NCBI GenBank assembly: GCA_003609755.1
Contig: AP017991.1
Location: forward strand, 2,745,501 to 2,809,500
From: Planktothrix agardhii NIES-204
GTDB lineage: Bacteria; Cyanobacteriota; Cyanobacteriia; Cyanobacteriales; Microcoleaceae
Reading direction: 5' to 3'
DNA: 64,000 nucleotides
This document shows, one piece after another, positions 37,920 to 47,740 of the stretch. The notes beneath the pieces are model-generated. The model was not told where the DNA came from. It ran no database searches and saw nothing but the letters and a program-made list of their open reading frames with translations. The position numbers were made by a program, and so were the translations under genes. Position 1 is the stretch's first letter; every line of letters begins with the position of its first letter.

Positions 37920-37952
37920 CCCACATCAACCTGTTTACGGGTATGATGTGGG
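37920..37952 (+). terminator. hairpin after clpX
   Basis: CCCACATCA and TGATGTGGG form a 9-bp perfect stem 15 bases past the clpX stop, followed by CTTCTT. It probably ends clpX transcription and may also serve nadE from the other side; a mobile-element end is the alternative reading. Confidence 0.55.
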
Positions 37953-38003
37953 CTTCTTAGCAGCCCGCTAAAAATTACTGCTTTAAAAGTGACAAAACAG
38001 GGA

Positions 38004-39698
38004 TTACCAATCAATCCCTTTAGCAATGGGCATTCTCCATCCTGTTCCAAAAGCTCGATCACTAATTTTTAATCCAGGGGCGGCTTGACGACGTTTGAAT
38101 TCAGCAATCATCACTAATTTAATCACTTTTTTAACCACCAATTCTTGATGTCCTGCTTCTACAATTTCAGCTAGGGATTGATGTTTTTCAATTAAACGAT
38201 ATAAAATATCATCTAAAATTTCATAAGCGGGTAAAGAATCCTGATCTACTTGTCCGGGTTTGAGTTCTGCACTGGGCGCTTTTGTTAATATATGATTAGG
38301 AATTATTTCTTTGCTATGATATTGATTAAACCAAGAACACAAGGAATAAACCCGGGTTTTAGGCACATCGGCAATTACCGCTAATCCACCATTCATATCC
38401 CCATATAAAGTACAATATCCTACCGCAATTTCCGATTTATTCCCTGTAGTTAATAATAAATGTCCGAATTTATTAGAAACCGCCATTAATAATGTACCTC
38501 GGATGCGAGATTGTAGGTTTTCTTCTGCTACTCCAAAAGATGTTCCTGCAAACATGGGTTCTAAGGTTTGATCAAAGGTTTGCATTAAATCTCCAATGGG
38601 TAAAGTTTGGGTTTTTATCCCTAAATTATTGGCTAATTCTAAGGCATCTTGAATCGAATGATCGGAACTATAGGGAGAGGGCATTAACACCCCTAAAACC
38701 TTTTCTTTGCCTAATGCTTGCGTTGCGATCGCAGCAACTAAAGCCGAATCTATTCCCCCACTTAACCCTAAAATAACTTGAGAAAATCCACACTTTTGCA
38801 CATAATCTTTTACCCCCAAAACCAAGGCTAACCAAATTTCTTGATCCTCACTTTCAATTAAGTTTATTTCCTGGTTTTGGGCAGAAATAGCAGTTAAATC
38901 TTGTATATTTGAATCAAATTCTATAATCTCAAAATCCGTATCAAAATCTTTTAAACTTAATATTTTATCGCCATTTCTATTAAATGCAAAGCTACAACCA
39001 TCAAAAATTAAATCATCATTTCCCCCCACTTGATTCGCATATAGAATCGGAATATTATACCGTTTTGCACTATGACTAATTAAAGATTGTCTGAATTTCT
39101 GTTTACCGACTTGATAGGGAGAAGCCGATAAATTAACCACTAAATCTATATTTTTTTCTACTAATTCTGCTAAAGGATTACAAGCATAATTCCGTTTACC
39201 CCAGAAGGATTCATCATTCCATAAATCCTCACAGATTGTCACCCCAATTTTAATTCTCTCTCCAGAATTTTCTAAAACAAAAAAATCACTTTCTAACCCA
39301 GGTTCAAAATATCGATCTTCATCAAAAACATCATAGGTTGGTAATAATCGCTTTTGAAAATATTGTTTAATTTCACCCTGTTCTAATAATGCTGCACTAT
39401 TATAAATAGGGTTTCCCCCATTTTTTTCATAGTCTAAATTCTGTTCAACTGTTCCTACTAATACCGCAATTGCTGACGGTAAATCTCTTGCTAATTGCTG
39501 TAACTTTTGCGTTGCTGCCTGAATAAAACTAGGACGAATTAATAAATCTCTGGGAGGATATCCCGTTAAGGATAATTCCGTTGTTAATAACAGACTACAT
39601 CCGGCTGCAAACGCTGTTTCTGCTGCTTCTAATATCCGTTGCGCGTTTCCGGTTAAATCTCCAACGGTGGGGTTAAGTTGAGCGATTGCGATTTTCAT
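38004..39698 (-). CDS. nadE: glutamine-dependent NAD+ synthase
   Basis: 564 residues from ATG 39698 (MKIAIAQLNPTVGD, a typical nitrilase start; an ATG six codons upstream exists). N-terminal carbon-nitrogen hydrolase domain (1-265) with Glu in TTELSLTGYP, Lys in FQKRLLPTYDVFDE and Cys in GVTICEDLWND makes ammonia from glutamine. The C-terminal synthetase (285-560) has the PP-loop GLSGGIDSALVAA and LTTGNKSEIAVGY. It makes NAD from deamido-NAD. Complete. Confidence 0.96.
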   Translation of the reverse strand: MKIAIAQLNPTVGDLTGNAQRILEAAETAFAAGCSLLLTTELSLTGYPPRDLLIRPSFIQAATQKLQQLARDLPSAIAVLVGTVEQNLDYEKNGGNPIYNSAALLEQGEIKQYFQKRLLPTYDVFDEDRYFEPGLESDFFVLENSGERIKIGVTICEDLWNDESFWGKRNYACNPLAELVEKNIDLVVNLSASPYQVGKQKFRQSLISHSAKRYNIPILYANQVGGNDDLIFDGCSFAFNRNGDKILSLKDFDTDFEIIEFDSNIQDLTAISAQNQEINLIESEDQEIWLALVLGVKDYVQKCGFSQVILGLSGGIDSALVAAIATQALGKEKVLGVLMPSPYSSDHSIQDALELANNLGIKTQTLPIGDLMQTFDQTLEPMFAGTSFGVAEENLQSRIRGTLLMAVSNKFGHLLLTTGNKSEIAVGYCTLYGDMNGGLAVIADVPKTRVYSLCSWFNQYHSKEIIPNHILTKAPSAELKPGQVDQDSLPAYEILDDILYRLIEKHQSLAEIVEAGHQELVVKKVIKLVMIAEFKRRQAAPGLKISDRAFGTGWRMPIAKGIDW

Positions 39699-39778
39699 GC
39701 TTGAGTATGACATCAATTAAACTGACCTCAATTATTGCAAACCCACCCTAAAAAATTAGCAAAAGATGATATTAAAAC

Positions 39779-40543
39779 CTATAAATATTCTTCTTGAATA
39801 GAATTCGGTAACTTTTGTAAATTTTGGATTTCCACCAGTTCTTTCTCCTGTTCCTTCACACTAATTGGCACTCTCAAAGGTTGACGCTGTTCTAACCAAC
39901 AACTGGCTAAAGGTAAGGTTTGATCCAAATCTTCCAAAGGTCGAGGAATCACCATTACGGCGTTTAACTCCCCAATCCGTTCAGCTTCAAACATTCCCGC
40001 CTCAATCGCCATCGCCACATCGGACACCGGGCCCCGAATAATCACCGTACACAACCCCGCCCCAATCCGTTCATAGGACATCAGACTCACATCCGCCGCC
40101 TTCAACATGGCATCCGCTGCCCCCACCATCGCCGGAAATCCACGGGTTTCGAGTAACCCCACCGCCTGATTACTTAAACGATGACCCGCCCCATTGGTTA
40201 GATTAGATAACCGCGAACTAATCGGAAGCACCAGTTCTAAATTCGGAAAGGGTCGAGGAATTACTAAGCTAGAAATAAATTGACCAAACTGTTTAGCCGT
40301 TTGCTCCCCGGTTTCCACCGCCAAACGCACCTCAGAAATTTTCCCCCGGACAATTGCTGTGCAATGTCCCCCCCCAATTTTTTCATAGCCCACTAAATGA
40401 ACCCCGGCGGACTTTAACATCATATCCGCCGTTCCCACAATCGCCGGGAAGCTCTGGGTGGAAACTAGACCCAAAGCCATATCTCTAAAATCGGTCTGGT
40501 TTGACCGTTCAGAAGGGCTGGAATTTCGTCTGCTTGCGTCCAT
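39779..40543 (-). CDS. ccmO: CcmO, tandem-BMC carboxysome shell protein
   Basis: 254 residues with two BMC domains, about 22-105 (ALGLVSTQSFPAIVGTADMML) and 125-208 (AVGLLETRGFPAMVGAADAML), each ending in an IPRPxxxL segment. An N-terminal polar extension and a C-terminal tail of about 45 residues are extra. CcmO forms pseudohexamers in the shell of the beta-carboxysome and is needed for shell closure. It lies 112 bp past ccmN, last in the ccmK2K1LMNO series. Confidence 0.95.
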   Translation of the reverse strand: MDASRRNSSPSERSNQTDFRDMALGLVSTQSFPAIVGTADMMLKSAGVHLVGYEKIGGGHCTAIVRGKISEVRLAVETGEQTAKQFGQFISSLVIPRPFPNLELVLPISSRLSNLTNGAGHRLSNQAVGLLETRGFPAMVGAADAMLKAADVSLMSYERIGAGLCTVIIRGPVSDVAMAIEAGMFEAERIGELNAVMVIPRPLEDLDQTLPLASCWLEQRQPLRVPISVKEQEKELVEIQNLQKLPNSIQEEYL

Positions 40544-40654
40544 TTTTAATCATTCCGATAAATCGGATGTGGCGTATGAGTAATAGGTAATGGGTAATGG
40601 AAAGAGTTTACCTTTACCTCCCCTGCTCTCCTGCTCCCCCTGCTCTCCTGTTCT

Positions 40655-41386
40655 TCAACTCTGGGAGTTATTGAAAGCTTTGCGATGGGGAAGCAAGGTA
40701 TCCAATAACCGACTCAGATTTTCTTTCCCATAAATTACCGGAGGAATGGGCGCAGATGACAGTTCCGAGGATGCTGGGGACTGGGGAACCAGAGCCGTTT
40801 CCTCCGTTTTTTCTGGGCTAGAGGGGATGACCGTTTCAGTTTCAGCAGGAATGAATAAAACCTCCGATGGTTGAGCCGTGATTTCTTCCAATACCGGGGT
40901 ATTCTCCGGTTCAGGGGCAAAGGATACCAACTCTAAAATCGGCTCAGGCTCCTCAAACCAAGGAGAGGTGATCGTGGGTTCAGGAGTAAGTTCTGGTGGC
41001 GGAGATACCTGTTCGGGTTCTAATTCGGGTTCTAATACACGAGAGCGATCCCCAATCAAAGATCCCGCGGCAACAACTTGTTGAGATGCAATAGAACTCT
41101 CCAAGATCGTTGTTTCTGAACCAATACAGGCATTTTCCCCAAGGGTTCCTGCCCCTAAAATTAATACTCCTGACCCCAAGACTACACCTGTCTCTATCTC
41201 TAGGATACCTTGGTAAACCTGAATAATCACCCCCCTTCCGATACAAACCCCCGCAGCAATTCTAAGCTGACCATCGGCTGCCGCTTGTAGGATCACCCCA
41301 GGTGCTAGGGTAGCCCCGGGATCAATTGTGACATCGCCACTCACATAAACATCTGGGTTTAGGAGTTGCGGTGGCGATATGTTCAT
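40655..41386 (-). CDS. ccmN: CcmN, carboxysome assembly adaptor
   Basis: 243 residues. N-terminal left-handed beta-helix of hexapeptide repeats (residues about 10-115, e.g. VTIDPGATLAPGVILQ), a variable Pro/Glu-rich linker (120-220), and a C-terminal encapsulation peptide (YGKENLSRLLDTLLPHR) that binds the CcmK shell. The helix binds CcmM, so the protein links core to shell. Complete. Confidence 0.95.
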   Translation of the reverse strand: MNISPPQLLNPDVYVSGDVTIDPGATLAPGVILQAAADGQLRIAAGVCIGRGVIIQVYQGILEIETGVVLGSGVLILGAGTLGENACIGSETTILESSIASQQVVAAGSLIGDRSRVLEPELEPEQVSPPPELTPEPTITSPWFEEPEPILELVSFAPEPENTPVLEEITAQPSEVLFIPAETETVIPSSPEKTEETALVPQSPASSELSSAPIPPVIYGKENLSRLLDTLLPHRKAFNNSQS

Positions 41387-41406
41387 CAGAAAAATGGGTA
41401 GAAACC

Positions 41407-41423
41407 CCTAACTTCTAGTTAGG
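41407..41423 (-). terminator. small hairpin between ccmM and ccmN
   Basis: CCTAACT and AGTTAGG pair around a 3-base loop just upstream of the ccmN start. Too small to be sure; it might pause or attenuate transcription within the ccm cluster. Confidence 0.3.
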
Positions 41424-41519
41424 CTTTACATTTCCCCTTTCGGGGTAGAGGGGTATGGTTGCCCCTCTGTGGAGATATGGTTGTCTCCTAACACCTATTT
41501 CTAGGGTAAAGTTAGCTGA

Positions 41520-41745
41520 GTGCTTCGCACACGCTACGCGAACGCCAATGTTTTAAGAGCTTGTTAGGTTAGCAGCACTTCCTTAACCCGATAAAGATGT
41601 TTAACCACTAACGACAGAGCCAGGGACGCGGCTCGCGCATCCGCAGGGTGTCTTGACTCAAAAAACGTAGTCAGTTAAGACTTAGGCTGGTCAGCTAATA
41701 CGGTCGGTGAGGCATGAAGCCCCGTCGCTTCAGCGCGGGGTGCTG
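41520..41745 (+). mobile_element. probable IS200/IS605-type right end without transposase
   Basis: The stretch ends with GGCATGAAGC, a CCCCG...CGGGG hairpin (41720-41740) and TGCTGAC, an arrangement I associate with the right ends (and guide-RNA ends) of IS605-family elements in cyanobacteria. Upstream is a scattered-repeat string (TTCGCACACGCTACGCGAA). There is no tnpA or tnpB frame. The spacer 41387-41804 has no other gene. Confidence 0.45.
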
Positions 41746-41804
41746 ACCTTTACTCGAACCTCTAGCGTTGCGTTTTAATTCTCAATCCCCTTTATAGAGG
41801 AATG

Positions 41805-43751
41805 TTAGGGACGTTGGATAATTTCCTCCAGTACCCGACGCTTGGCTTTTGAGTCGATCCCAATTAACCGTACATATTCCCCACGATGTTCGTTTAAGCA
41901 ACCATCTAAAGCTGCCATCACTTCGGAGATATTGTTAGATTGAATCGGAGCACAACTGTTCCAAGATCCGGTACGGAAGCGGCGAGCATCCGCGTGTTCT
42001 GTGCCGACTTTGTAGCCTTTGGCTAACAGACCCCGAACGTGATCCGCAACACCATTATCTAGTTTGCCACTGCTGACGGTTGCTGCACTAGGACGACTGG
42101 TGGAAGCCGGAGCCGAAGCCGAAGCCGTTGGCGCTACTTTGCCATCGGGACGCTGAATAATTTCTTCTAGGACACGGCGTTTGTTTTTGGGATCAATTCC
42201 AATTAAACGCACATATTCCCCCTGATGCTCACTAGCGATCGCATCTAATTTAGAAAGAATATCTGCTACCCCTGAACCGGAGATACTGGGGCCACCACGC
42301 CAAGATCCGGTACGGAAGCGACGAACATCGGCGTATTCTGTGCCAATTTTGTAACCTTTGGCTAACAGATCGCCAATTTGTCCGCCGAGACCGGAACTGG
42401 CAATACTGGCTGAACCCGAAGCCGTAGTCACCGAAGTGCTGACCTTAGCAGTGCCAGCTTTTGTGGCTACGCGGCCATCGGGACGCTGAATAATTTCTTC
42501 TAGGACACGGCGTTTGTTTTTGGGATCAATTCCAATTAAACGCACATATTCCCCCTGATGCTCACTAGCGATCGCATCTAATTTAGAAAGAATATCTGCT
42601 ACCCCTGAACCCGAGATACTGGGGCCACCACGCCAAGATCCGGTACGGAAGCGACGAACATCGGCGTATTCTGTGCCAATTTTGTAGCCTTTGGCCAACA
42701 AATCGCCAATTTGTCCCCCGATACCCGAACTGGCAACACTGGCCGAACCCGCAGAAGTAGCCACCGAAGCACTGACCTTGCCATTACTGGATTTTGGGGC
42801 TACGCTGCCATCGGGACGTTGAATGATTTCTTCTAGGACACGACGTTTATTTTTCGAGTCAATCCCCAACAGACGGACATATTCTCCGCCATGATCTCTG
42901 AGGCCAGCTTCTAAGGCTGCAACGACTTCCCCGGTGGTTTTAGCATTGATCGGAGCGCCACTGCGCCAAGATCCGGTGCGAAAACGACGGGTATCGGCGT
43001 GTTCCGTGCCAATTTTGTAGCCCTTGGCTAACAGATCCCCGATTTGCTGCACAATTTCAGGGGCTAAATTAGAACTTCCGGTATAGGCATAGGAGCGATC
43101 GCGACCACTACCATTACCAACTCCAGTCCCTTCATTACGAATCGGGTTAATACAAGAGGAGTTTTCAGAACACTGATAACCCGCTTTTAGGGATTGATTG
43201 ACCCCGATGACGTGGTTAGCAAAGCTCAGATCCGCATCCGTAACGTTGGGTAAGCGATCGGCCTGTTGTTGATTGGTGATAATTGAACCGGAGGGAACAT
43301 ATTTTCCGGGGGGAATTTCCACGTCTTCAATTAAAACGTGCATCATCACAATGCAACCATTCCCGACTCTGGAATTGAATACCGTAGAACGGAATCCGAT
43401 AAAACAATTATCTCCCACATAAGCTGGGCCATGAATTAGGGCCATGTGGGTGATGGAGGAATTTTTACCCACCCAGACGGAGTAGGATTGACCATCATCC
43501 CCTTTGACGCGGCCTTCTTCTAAGCCATGAATCACCACGCCGTCTTGGATATTGCTATTTTCCCCGATGGCAAAGGGTGAACCTTCATCGGCTCGGATAG
43601 AAGTGCCAGGAGCTACTAAGACATGATCACCAATCCGAACGTCACCAATAATATTAGAAAAAGAATGTACATAAGCCGTTGGGTCGATTTTCGGCTCTGC
43701 CAAGTTCTTCGACCAAGGGGTTGGAGGAGCCGCTAGGCCACGAACTGCCAT
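41805..43751 (-). CDS. ccmM: CcmM, gamma-carbonic anhydrase / Rubisco scaffold
   Basis: 648 residues. Residues 1-210 are a left-handed beta-helix gamma-carbonic anhydrase with zinc-site histidines (e.g. [19 protein letters not shown]) and the pair C-x5-C in [12 protein letters not shown] near 193-199, which in other CcmM proteins forms the disulfide needed for activity. Four Rubisco small-subunit-like modules follow at about 233-315, 344-425, 455-536 and 567-648, each with RRFRTGSW and EYVRL(L/I)GID. They condense Rubisco in the carboxysome core. Modules 2 and 3 are nearly identical in DNA. Only module 4 has two Cys 18 residues apart. A GTG at 43052 at the start of module 1 could begin a short form. 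Confidence 0.97.
   Translation of the reverse strand: MAVRGLAAPPTPWSKNLAEPKIDPTAYVHSFSNIIGDVRIGDHVLVAPGTSIRADEGSPFAIGENSNIQDGVVIHGLEEGRVKGDDGQSYSVWVGKNSSITHMALIHGPAYVGDNCFIGFRSTVFNSRVGNGCIVMMHVLIEDVEIPPGKYVPSGSIITNQQQADRLPNVTDADLSFANHVIGVNQSLKAGYQCSENSSCINPIRNEGTGVGNGSGRDRSYAYTGSSNLAPEIVQQIGDLLAKGYKIGTEHADTRRFRTGSWRSGAPINAKTTGEVVAALEAGLRDHGGEYVRLLGIDSKNKRRVLEEIIQRPDGSVAPKSSNGKVSASVATSAGSASVASSGIGGQIGDLLAKGYKIGTEYADVRRFRTGSWRGGPSISGSGVADILSKLDAIASEHQGEYVRLIGIDPKNKRRVLEEIIQRPDGRVATKAGTAKVSTSVTTASGSASIASSGLGGQIGDLLAKGYKIGTEYADVRRFRTGSWRGGPSISGSGVADILSKLDAIASEHQGEYVRLIGIDPKNKRRVLEEIIQRPDGKVAPTASASAPASTSRPSAATVSSGKLDNGVADHVRGLLAKGYKVGTEHADARRFRTGSWNSCAPIQSNNISEVMAALDGCLNEHRGEYVRLIGIDSKAKRRVLEEIIQRP
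42141..42723 (-). repeat. nearly identical tandem SSUL modules 2 and 3 of ccmM
   Basis: The repeats are spaced by exactly 333 bp (111 codons). From 42141 and 42474 onward about 145 bases are identical and the next 100 differ at only a few positions, unlike modules 1 and 4. This indicates recent duplication or gene conversion. Confidence 0.9.
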
Positions 43752-43997
43752 ATTTTAATTTCTCCTAAACCGAATAGTTGTTTGTTGTTTGTTGTTCGTT
43801 ATTGCACCGGATCAAAAGGGATGATTAAGAAGTTGATTCAGTTAAATATTAAAAAGTTCTGAAGTTTATAATTTCGGGTGCGGAATTTCAACTTTTTTTC
43901 AAAATTTGATTTATCCTATAACTAACACCTTTCCTAACTTTTTCCCTCTTAAAAATTTAAAGTCTTTCGCTTCTCAATAACTCCCACTTTTTTCCTG

Positions 43998-44300
43998 TTA
44001 ATAATGATCTTTTTTGCTGTAAATCGTTCGATTTTCCAGATTTATGGTGTCGATGATTGCAACAATCGCCGCGTCACTGGGTCGTTTTTCACTCCCTTCA
44101 ACTTGACGGGCTGCACTACCTCGACTCACAAGTACCCATTCACCGATTCCGGCTCCCACCACATCAATCGCTACCTCATACTCGTTGGAGATATCTTCTC
44201 CATGTTCATCAACAAATCGTAAAAGCAGAAACTTGGAACCCCTTAAACTAGGTTCTTTCTGATTGCCAACAACCGTGCCAATCACTTTGGCAATTTGCAT
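43998..44300 (-). CDS. ccmL: CcmL, carboxysome vertex pentamer
   Basis: 100 residues of the EutN/CcmL family: MQIAKVIGTVVGNQKEPSLRG, then AIDVVGAGIGEWVLVSRGSAAR and DAAIVAIIDTI. Five copies cap the icosahedral vertices of the shell. It follows ccmK1 by about 90 bp. The 246-bp spacer to ccmM holds a TTTGTTG microrepeat and no gene. Confidence 0.97.
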   Translation of the reverse strand: MQIAKVIGTVVGNQKEPSLRGSKFLLLRFVDEHGEDISNEYEVAIDVVGAGIGEWVLVSRGSAARQVEGSEKRPSDAAIVAIIDTINLENRTIYSKKDHY

Positions 44301-44389
44301 AATGAGTTTGAGGAAGAATAAATGGGAATTTGGAGGGATTTATCAAAGGATCAAGGGTAAATTTACCGATTTTTAAAATCCTCTGGAAA

Positions 44390-44731
44390 TTAGGGACGGT
44401 TTAAAGGACGAATCCCACTGAGGCTTTCGCGGAATTGTTCTACTGCTTCGGTATAGCGGATGGGTAAAACGTATTCTAAGTTTTCGTGGGGACGAGCAAT
44501 AATATGAGTGGATAAAACTTCTCCACCCTTAACTCGTTTAATGGATTCAACCCCTGCGGATACGGAGGCTTGCACTTCGGATACATCCCCCCGCACAATC
44601 ACAGTAACCCGGGCACTGCCAATTTTTTCGTAACCCACTAAGGTGACTCGAGCGGCTTTTACCATTGAGTCCGCCGCTTCCACAACGGCAGGAAAGCCTA
44701 AAGTCTCGATCATACCAACTGCAATCGCCAT
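44390..44731 (-). CDS. ccmK1: CcmK1-type carboxysome shell hexamer protein
   Basis: 113 residues with one BMC domain ([56 protein letters not shown]) and a C-terminal extension (REDSL-like, [12 protein letters not shown]) longer than the 103-residue neighbour. The order and the longer tail match ccmK1 in the ccmK2-K1-L-M-N clusters. Forms shell facets; central pores pass bicarbonate. Confidence 0.94.
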   Translation of the reverse strand: MAIAVGMIETLGFPAVVEAADSMVKAARVTLVGYEKIGSARVTVIVRGDVSEVQASVSAGVESIKRVKGGEVLSTHIIARPHENLEYVLPIRYTEAVEQFRESLSGIRPLNRP

Positions 44732-44892
44732 TAAATTTGACTCCTAAAATCAATCAAAACAGTTCGGGAATAATACAGAATTTCGCCATAAAATGGGGAT
44801 AATTCCGCTTTTAATTAAAATTGACTTGGGGTTGTGAAATTACTTTTTAGAACTTCTACACGGGTCAATTCAACGTGAGATTTTTTGAGTCC

Positions 44893-45204
44893 TTAGTAAG
44901 CCCTGAACTGCTCCACTGCCTCGGTATAGCGAATCGGCAGAACATATTCTAGGTTTTCATGGGGACGAGCAATAATGTGGGTGGAAGTCACTTGACCGCC
45001 GTTCACTCGTTTGATAGATTCCACTCCGGCTGCTACAGATGCTTGGACTTCGGAAACATCGCCACGCACGATGACGGTGACTCGGCCACTGCCAATTTTC
45101 TCATATCCGACTAAAGTGACCCGGGCTGCTTTAACCATGGCGTCTGCTGCTTCTACAACAGCAGGAAAGCCTAAAGTTTCAATCATTCCCACAGCAATTG
45201 ACAT
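44893..45204 (-). CDS. ccmK2: CcmK2-type carboxysome shell hexamer protein
   Basis: 103 residues, a single BMC domain almost identical to CcmK1 through residue 98 and ending EQFRAY. It is the major facet protein of beta-carboxysomes and the first gene of the cluster, so the cluster promoter should lie in the spacer upstream of 45204. Confidence 0.95.
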   Translation of the reverse strand: MSIAVGMIETLGFPAVVEAADAMVKAARVTLVGYEKIGSGRVTVIVRGDVSEVQASVAAGVESIKRVNGGQVTSTHIIARPHENLEYVLPIRYTEAVEQFRAY

Positions 45205-45763
45205 GGTTTAACTCCTAGTTAATGAACAAAACAAACTACACTGTATTTTTAAGCGATAAGCTAATTTCCAACAGATTCAACCGTCGGATTTCGGGCTACA
45301 CTCAGATGTTGTAGTTATCCTTTAAGTCTAATTTTAGGGCTTATTGATCCCTAGATTTGGCAATAGTTATATTTTCCTATTGCTTACTTCCATGCCATTG
45401 AGGATGGAAACGGAGATCAGCAGATTACCTACAATTTCAATTTACAGAAATAGTAACGAACCTCCCTCTATAAGAATAGGAGAAGGGTGACACTCTTGAC
45501 AATATTAATCTGGATTATATTTTCTCATTTTTAATATTATTTTTGTTGATAATGAATTTTAATTAAGTTTTGTTAAGTTTTTGAGAATTATAACCGTGCC
45601 AATGTAAGCAAGACTCTAATGAAAAGACTTTTTGTGTATATAGCTCTATAAAATAGTATAATAATCCGCCAATCCCGGCTGAAAGTTAACTCAAAGACCT
45701 ATGAATCCGAAATTTTGATATAGTAAGCTGAGACTTCCTAAGAATTTTTTAATTTTAAGTTAA
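45205..45763. promoter_or_regulatory. 559-bp divergent spacer between ccmK2 and ndhF4
   Basis: No gene on either strand. It must hold the start sites for both the minus-strand ccm cluster and the plus-strand ndhF4-ndhD4-cupB set. It is AT-rich with runs such as TTTTAAT near 45540. I could not single out a CcmR/CmpR-type LysR site by eye, so no specific operator is claimed. Confidence 0.5.
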
Positions 45764-47635
45764 ATGACAGATTTTCTCCTCCACACCAGTTGGTGGATAC
45801 CTTTTTATGGCTTAATTGGGGCAATCTTGACCTTACCTTGGTCAGCGGGACTGGTGCGACGCACTGGGCCTAGACCCGCAGCCTACTTTAATTTGTTAAT
45901 GACGGTTTTAGCCCTTGTCCATGGTTCGGTTGTTTTCCGCACTACCTGGGATGAACCCATTCAGCAAATTGTTTTCCATTGGGTACACACCAACAATTTA
46001 GATTTATCCTTTGCCCTAGAAATCTCCCCGGTGAGTTTGGGGGCAATAGAATTAATTACGGGTTTGAGTTTAATTGCTCAATGCTACGCCCTGGGATACA
46101 TGGAAAAGGACTGGGCTCTGGCTCGGTTTTTTGGTTTGATGGGATTCTTTGAAGCGGCAATTAGTGGGTTAGCCCTAAGTGATTCGTTATTACTGAGTTA
46201 TATCCTCCTAGAGTTATTAACCCTCTCTACCTATCTGCTGGTGGGCTTCTGGTATGCTCAACCCTTGGTGGTAACGGCGGCTCGGGATGCGTTTTTAACC
46301 AAACGGGTCGGAGATGTATTGCTGTTGATGGGGGTGGTGTATCTCTCCACCCTGGCCGGAAGTTTGAGCTTTTCCGATTTGGAAGGATGGGCTGAAACCG
46401 CCACCTTAACGCCCCTCCATGCGACTTTACTGGGTCTGGCCTTGATTTCTGGCCCGATTGGAAAATGCGCCCAATTTCCCTTAAATCTCTGGTTAGATGA
46501 GGCGATGGAAGGCCCAAACCCGGCTTCGATTCTGCGAAATTCCGTGGTGGTGGCCAGTGGAGCCTATGTTTTAATTAAACTGCAACCGGTTTTGGCCCTT
46601 TCCCCAATTGCATCTACAACTTTGGTGGTTTTGGGGACAATTACCGCTATTGGTGCTTCTTTGGTTTCCATTGCCCAAATTGATCTCAAACGGGCCTTAT
46701 CCCATTCTACCAGTGCCTATTTAGGGTTGGTATTTATTGCGGTGGGAGAAAGTCAAGTTGATATTGCTCTGTTATTATTGTTCACCCATGCGATCGCCAA
46801 AGCCTTAGTTTTCATGAGTGCGGGTTCGGTAATTCTAACCACCAATACCCAAAATCTAACGGAGATGGGGGGGTTATGGTCAAAAATGCCCGCAACGACA
46901 ACGGCTTTTATTGTGGGTGCGGCGGGTTTAGTCGCCTTAATGCCCTTGGGTACTTTTTGGACAATGCGCCGTTGGGTGAATGGATTTTGGACATTACCTC
47001 TGTGGTTGATTTTGGTCTTGCTGCTGGTTAATTGTTTAACGGCTTTGAGTTTAACCCGGGTTTTCGGATTAGTTTTTGCGGGAAAACCCCAACAAAAAAC
47101 CCGGCGAGCACCGGAAGTTCCATGGCCAATGGCTTTACCCCTCGTGAGCATGACCATTTTGACCTTGTTAGTACCCCTGATGTTACAACAATGGCAATTA
47201 TTAATTAGTTGGAGAGCACCTTTAGTGGTGGCTCCCGGGACGGGATTTGCTGAGATTGTGCGTCAAGCCACGGTGCCTTTACTGGTAATTTCGGGTTTAT
47301 TAGGAGTGGCAATTGGGGGCGGGATTTATTTATTGGGAATGGGTTCTAAACCTTACAAATTACCCTGGAAAGGATTGCAAGATTTATTCGCTTACGATTT
47401 TTATATTGATCGAATTTACGGTCTGACTGTGGTTTTATTTGTTCGTCAAATTTCCGCTTTTAGTGCTTGGATTGATCGCTATATTATTGATGGCATTGTT
47501 AATGCTTTTGGTTTAGCAACTTTGTTTAGCGGAGAAGGCTTAAAATACAGTATTTCTGGACAGTCCCAATTTTATCTCCTGACGATTGCTTTAGGGGTAG
47601 GGGTGTTGATGGGATTAATGTTGTGGCAATTTTAA
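45764..47635 (+). CDS. ndhF4: NdhF4-type NDH-1 subunit (CO2 uptake)
   Basis: 623 residues, a 15-plus-helix antiporter-like subunit related to NuoL. The conserved proton-channel regions include FFEAAISGLALSDSLLLSYILLEL (Glu) and GPIGKCAQFPLNLWLDEAMEGPNPAS, and a long C-terminal helix region follows. Together with NdhD and CupA/CupB it forms the NDH-1MS complexes that hydrate CO2 at the thylakoid. Linkage with a cupB-like gene and ccm genes suggests the constitutive F4/D4 form; the F3/D3 inducible form is the alternative. Confidence 0.85.
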   Translation: MTDFLLHTSWWIPFYGLIGAILTLPWSAGLVRRTGPRPAAYFNLLMTVLALVHGSVVFRTTWDEPIQQIVFHWVHTNNLDLSFALEISPVSLGAIELITGLSLIAQCYALGYMEKDWALARFFGLMGFFEAAISGLALSDSLLLSYILLELLTLSTYLLVGFWYAQPLVVTAARDAFLTKRVGDVLLLMGVVYLSTLAGSLSFSDLEGWAETATLTPLHATLLGLALISGPIGKCAQFPLNLWLDEAMEGPNPASILRNSVVVASGAYVLIKLQPVLALSPIASTTLVVLGTITAIGASLVSIAQIDLKRALSHSTSAYLGLVFIAVGESQVDIALLLLFTHAIAKALVFMSAGSVILTTNTQNLTEMGGLWSKMPATTTAFIVGAAGLVALMPLGTFWTMRRWVNGFWTLPLWLILVLLLVNCLTALSLTRVFGLVFAGKPQQKTRRAPEVPWPMALPLVSMTILTLLVPLMLQQWQLLISWRAPLVVAPGTGFAEIVRQATVPLLVISGLLGVAIGGGIYLLGMGSKPYKLPWKGLQDLFAYDFYIDRIYGLTVVLFVRQISAFSAWIDRYIIDGIVNAFGLATLFSGEGLKYSISGQSQFYLLTIALGVGVLMGLMLWQF

Positions 47636-47700
47636 TCACGGATTTAGACGGATTAAAAGATGACACGGATTATTGGAGTTATCGGTAATTACTGATGACT

Positions 47701-47738
47701 GATAACTGATAACTGATAACTGATAACTGATAACTGAT
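47701..47738 (+). repeat. heptamer tandem repeat before ndhD4
   Basis: Five exact copies of GATAACT plus GAT end two bases before the ATG of ndhD4 at 47741. It belongs to the class of short tandem heptamer repeats known in filamentous cyanobacteria. It replaces any recognisable ribosome binding site. Confidence 0.93.
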
Positions 47739-47740
47739 TT

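Noticed and set aside
40878-41246. Ser/Gly-rich and Arg-rich frames opposite or out of frame with ccmN
   Set aside because: They arise from the Pro/Glu-rich linker of ccmN read in other frames.
42141-43060. Regular 333-bp repeats as a possible CRISPR or satellite array
   Set aside because: They encode the SSUL protein modules of CcmM; period and codon phase fit protein repeats.
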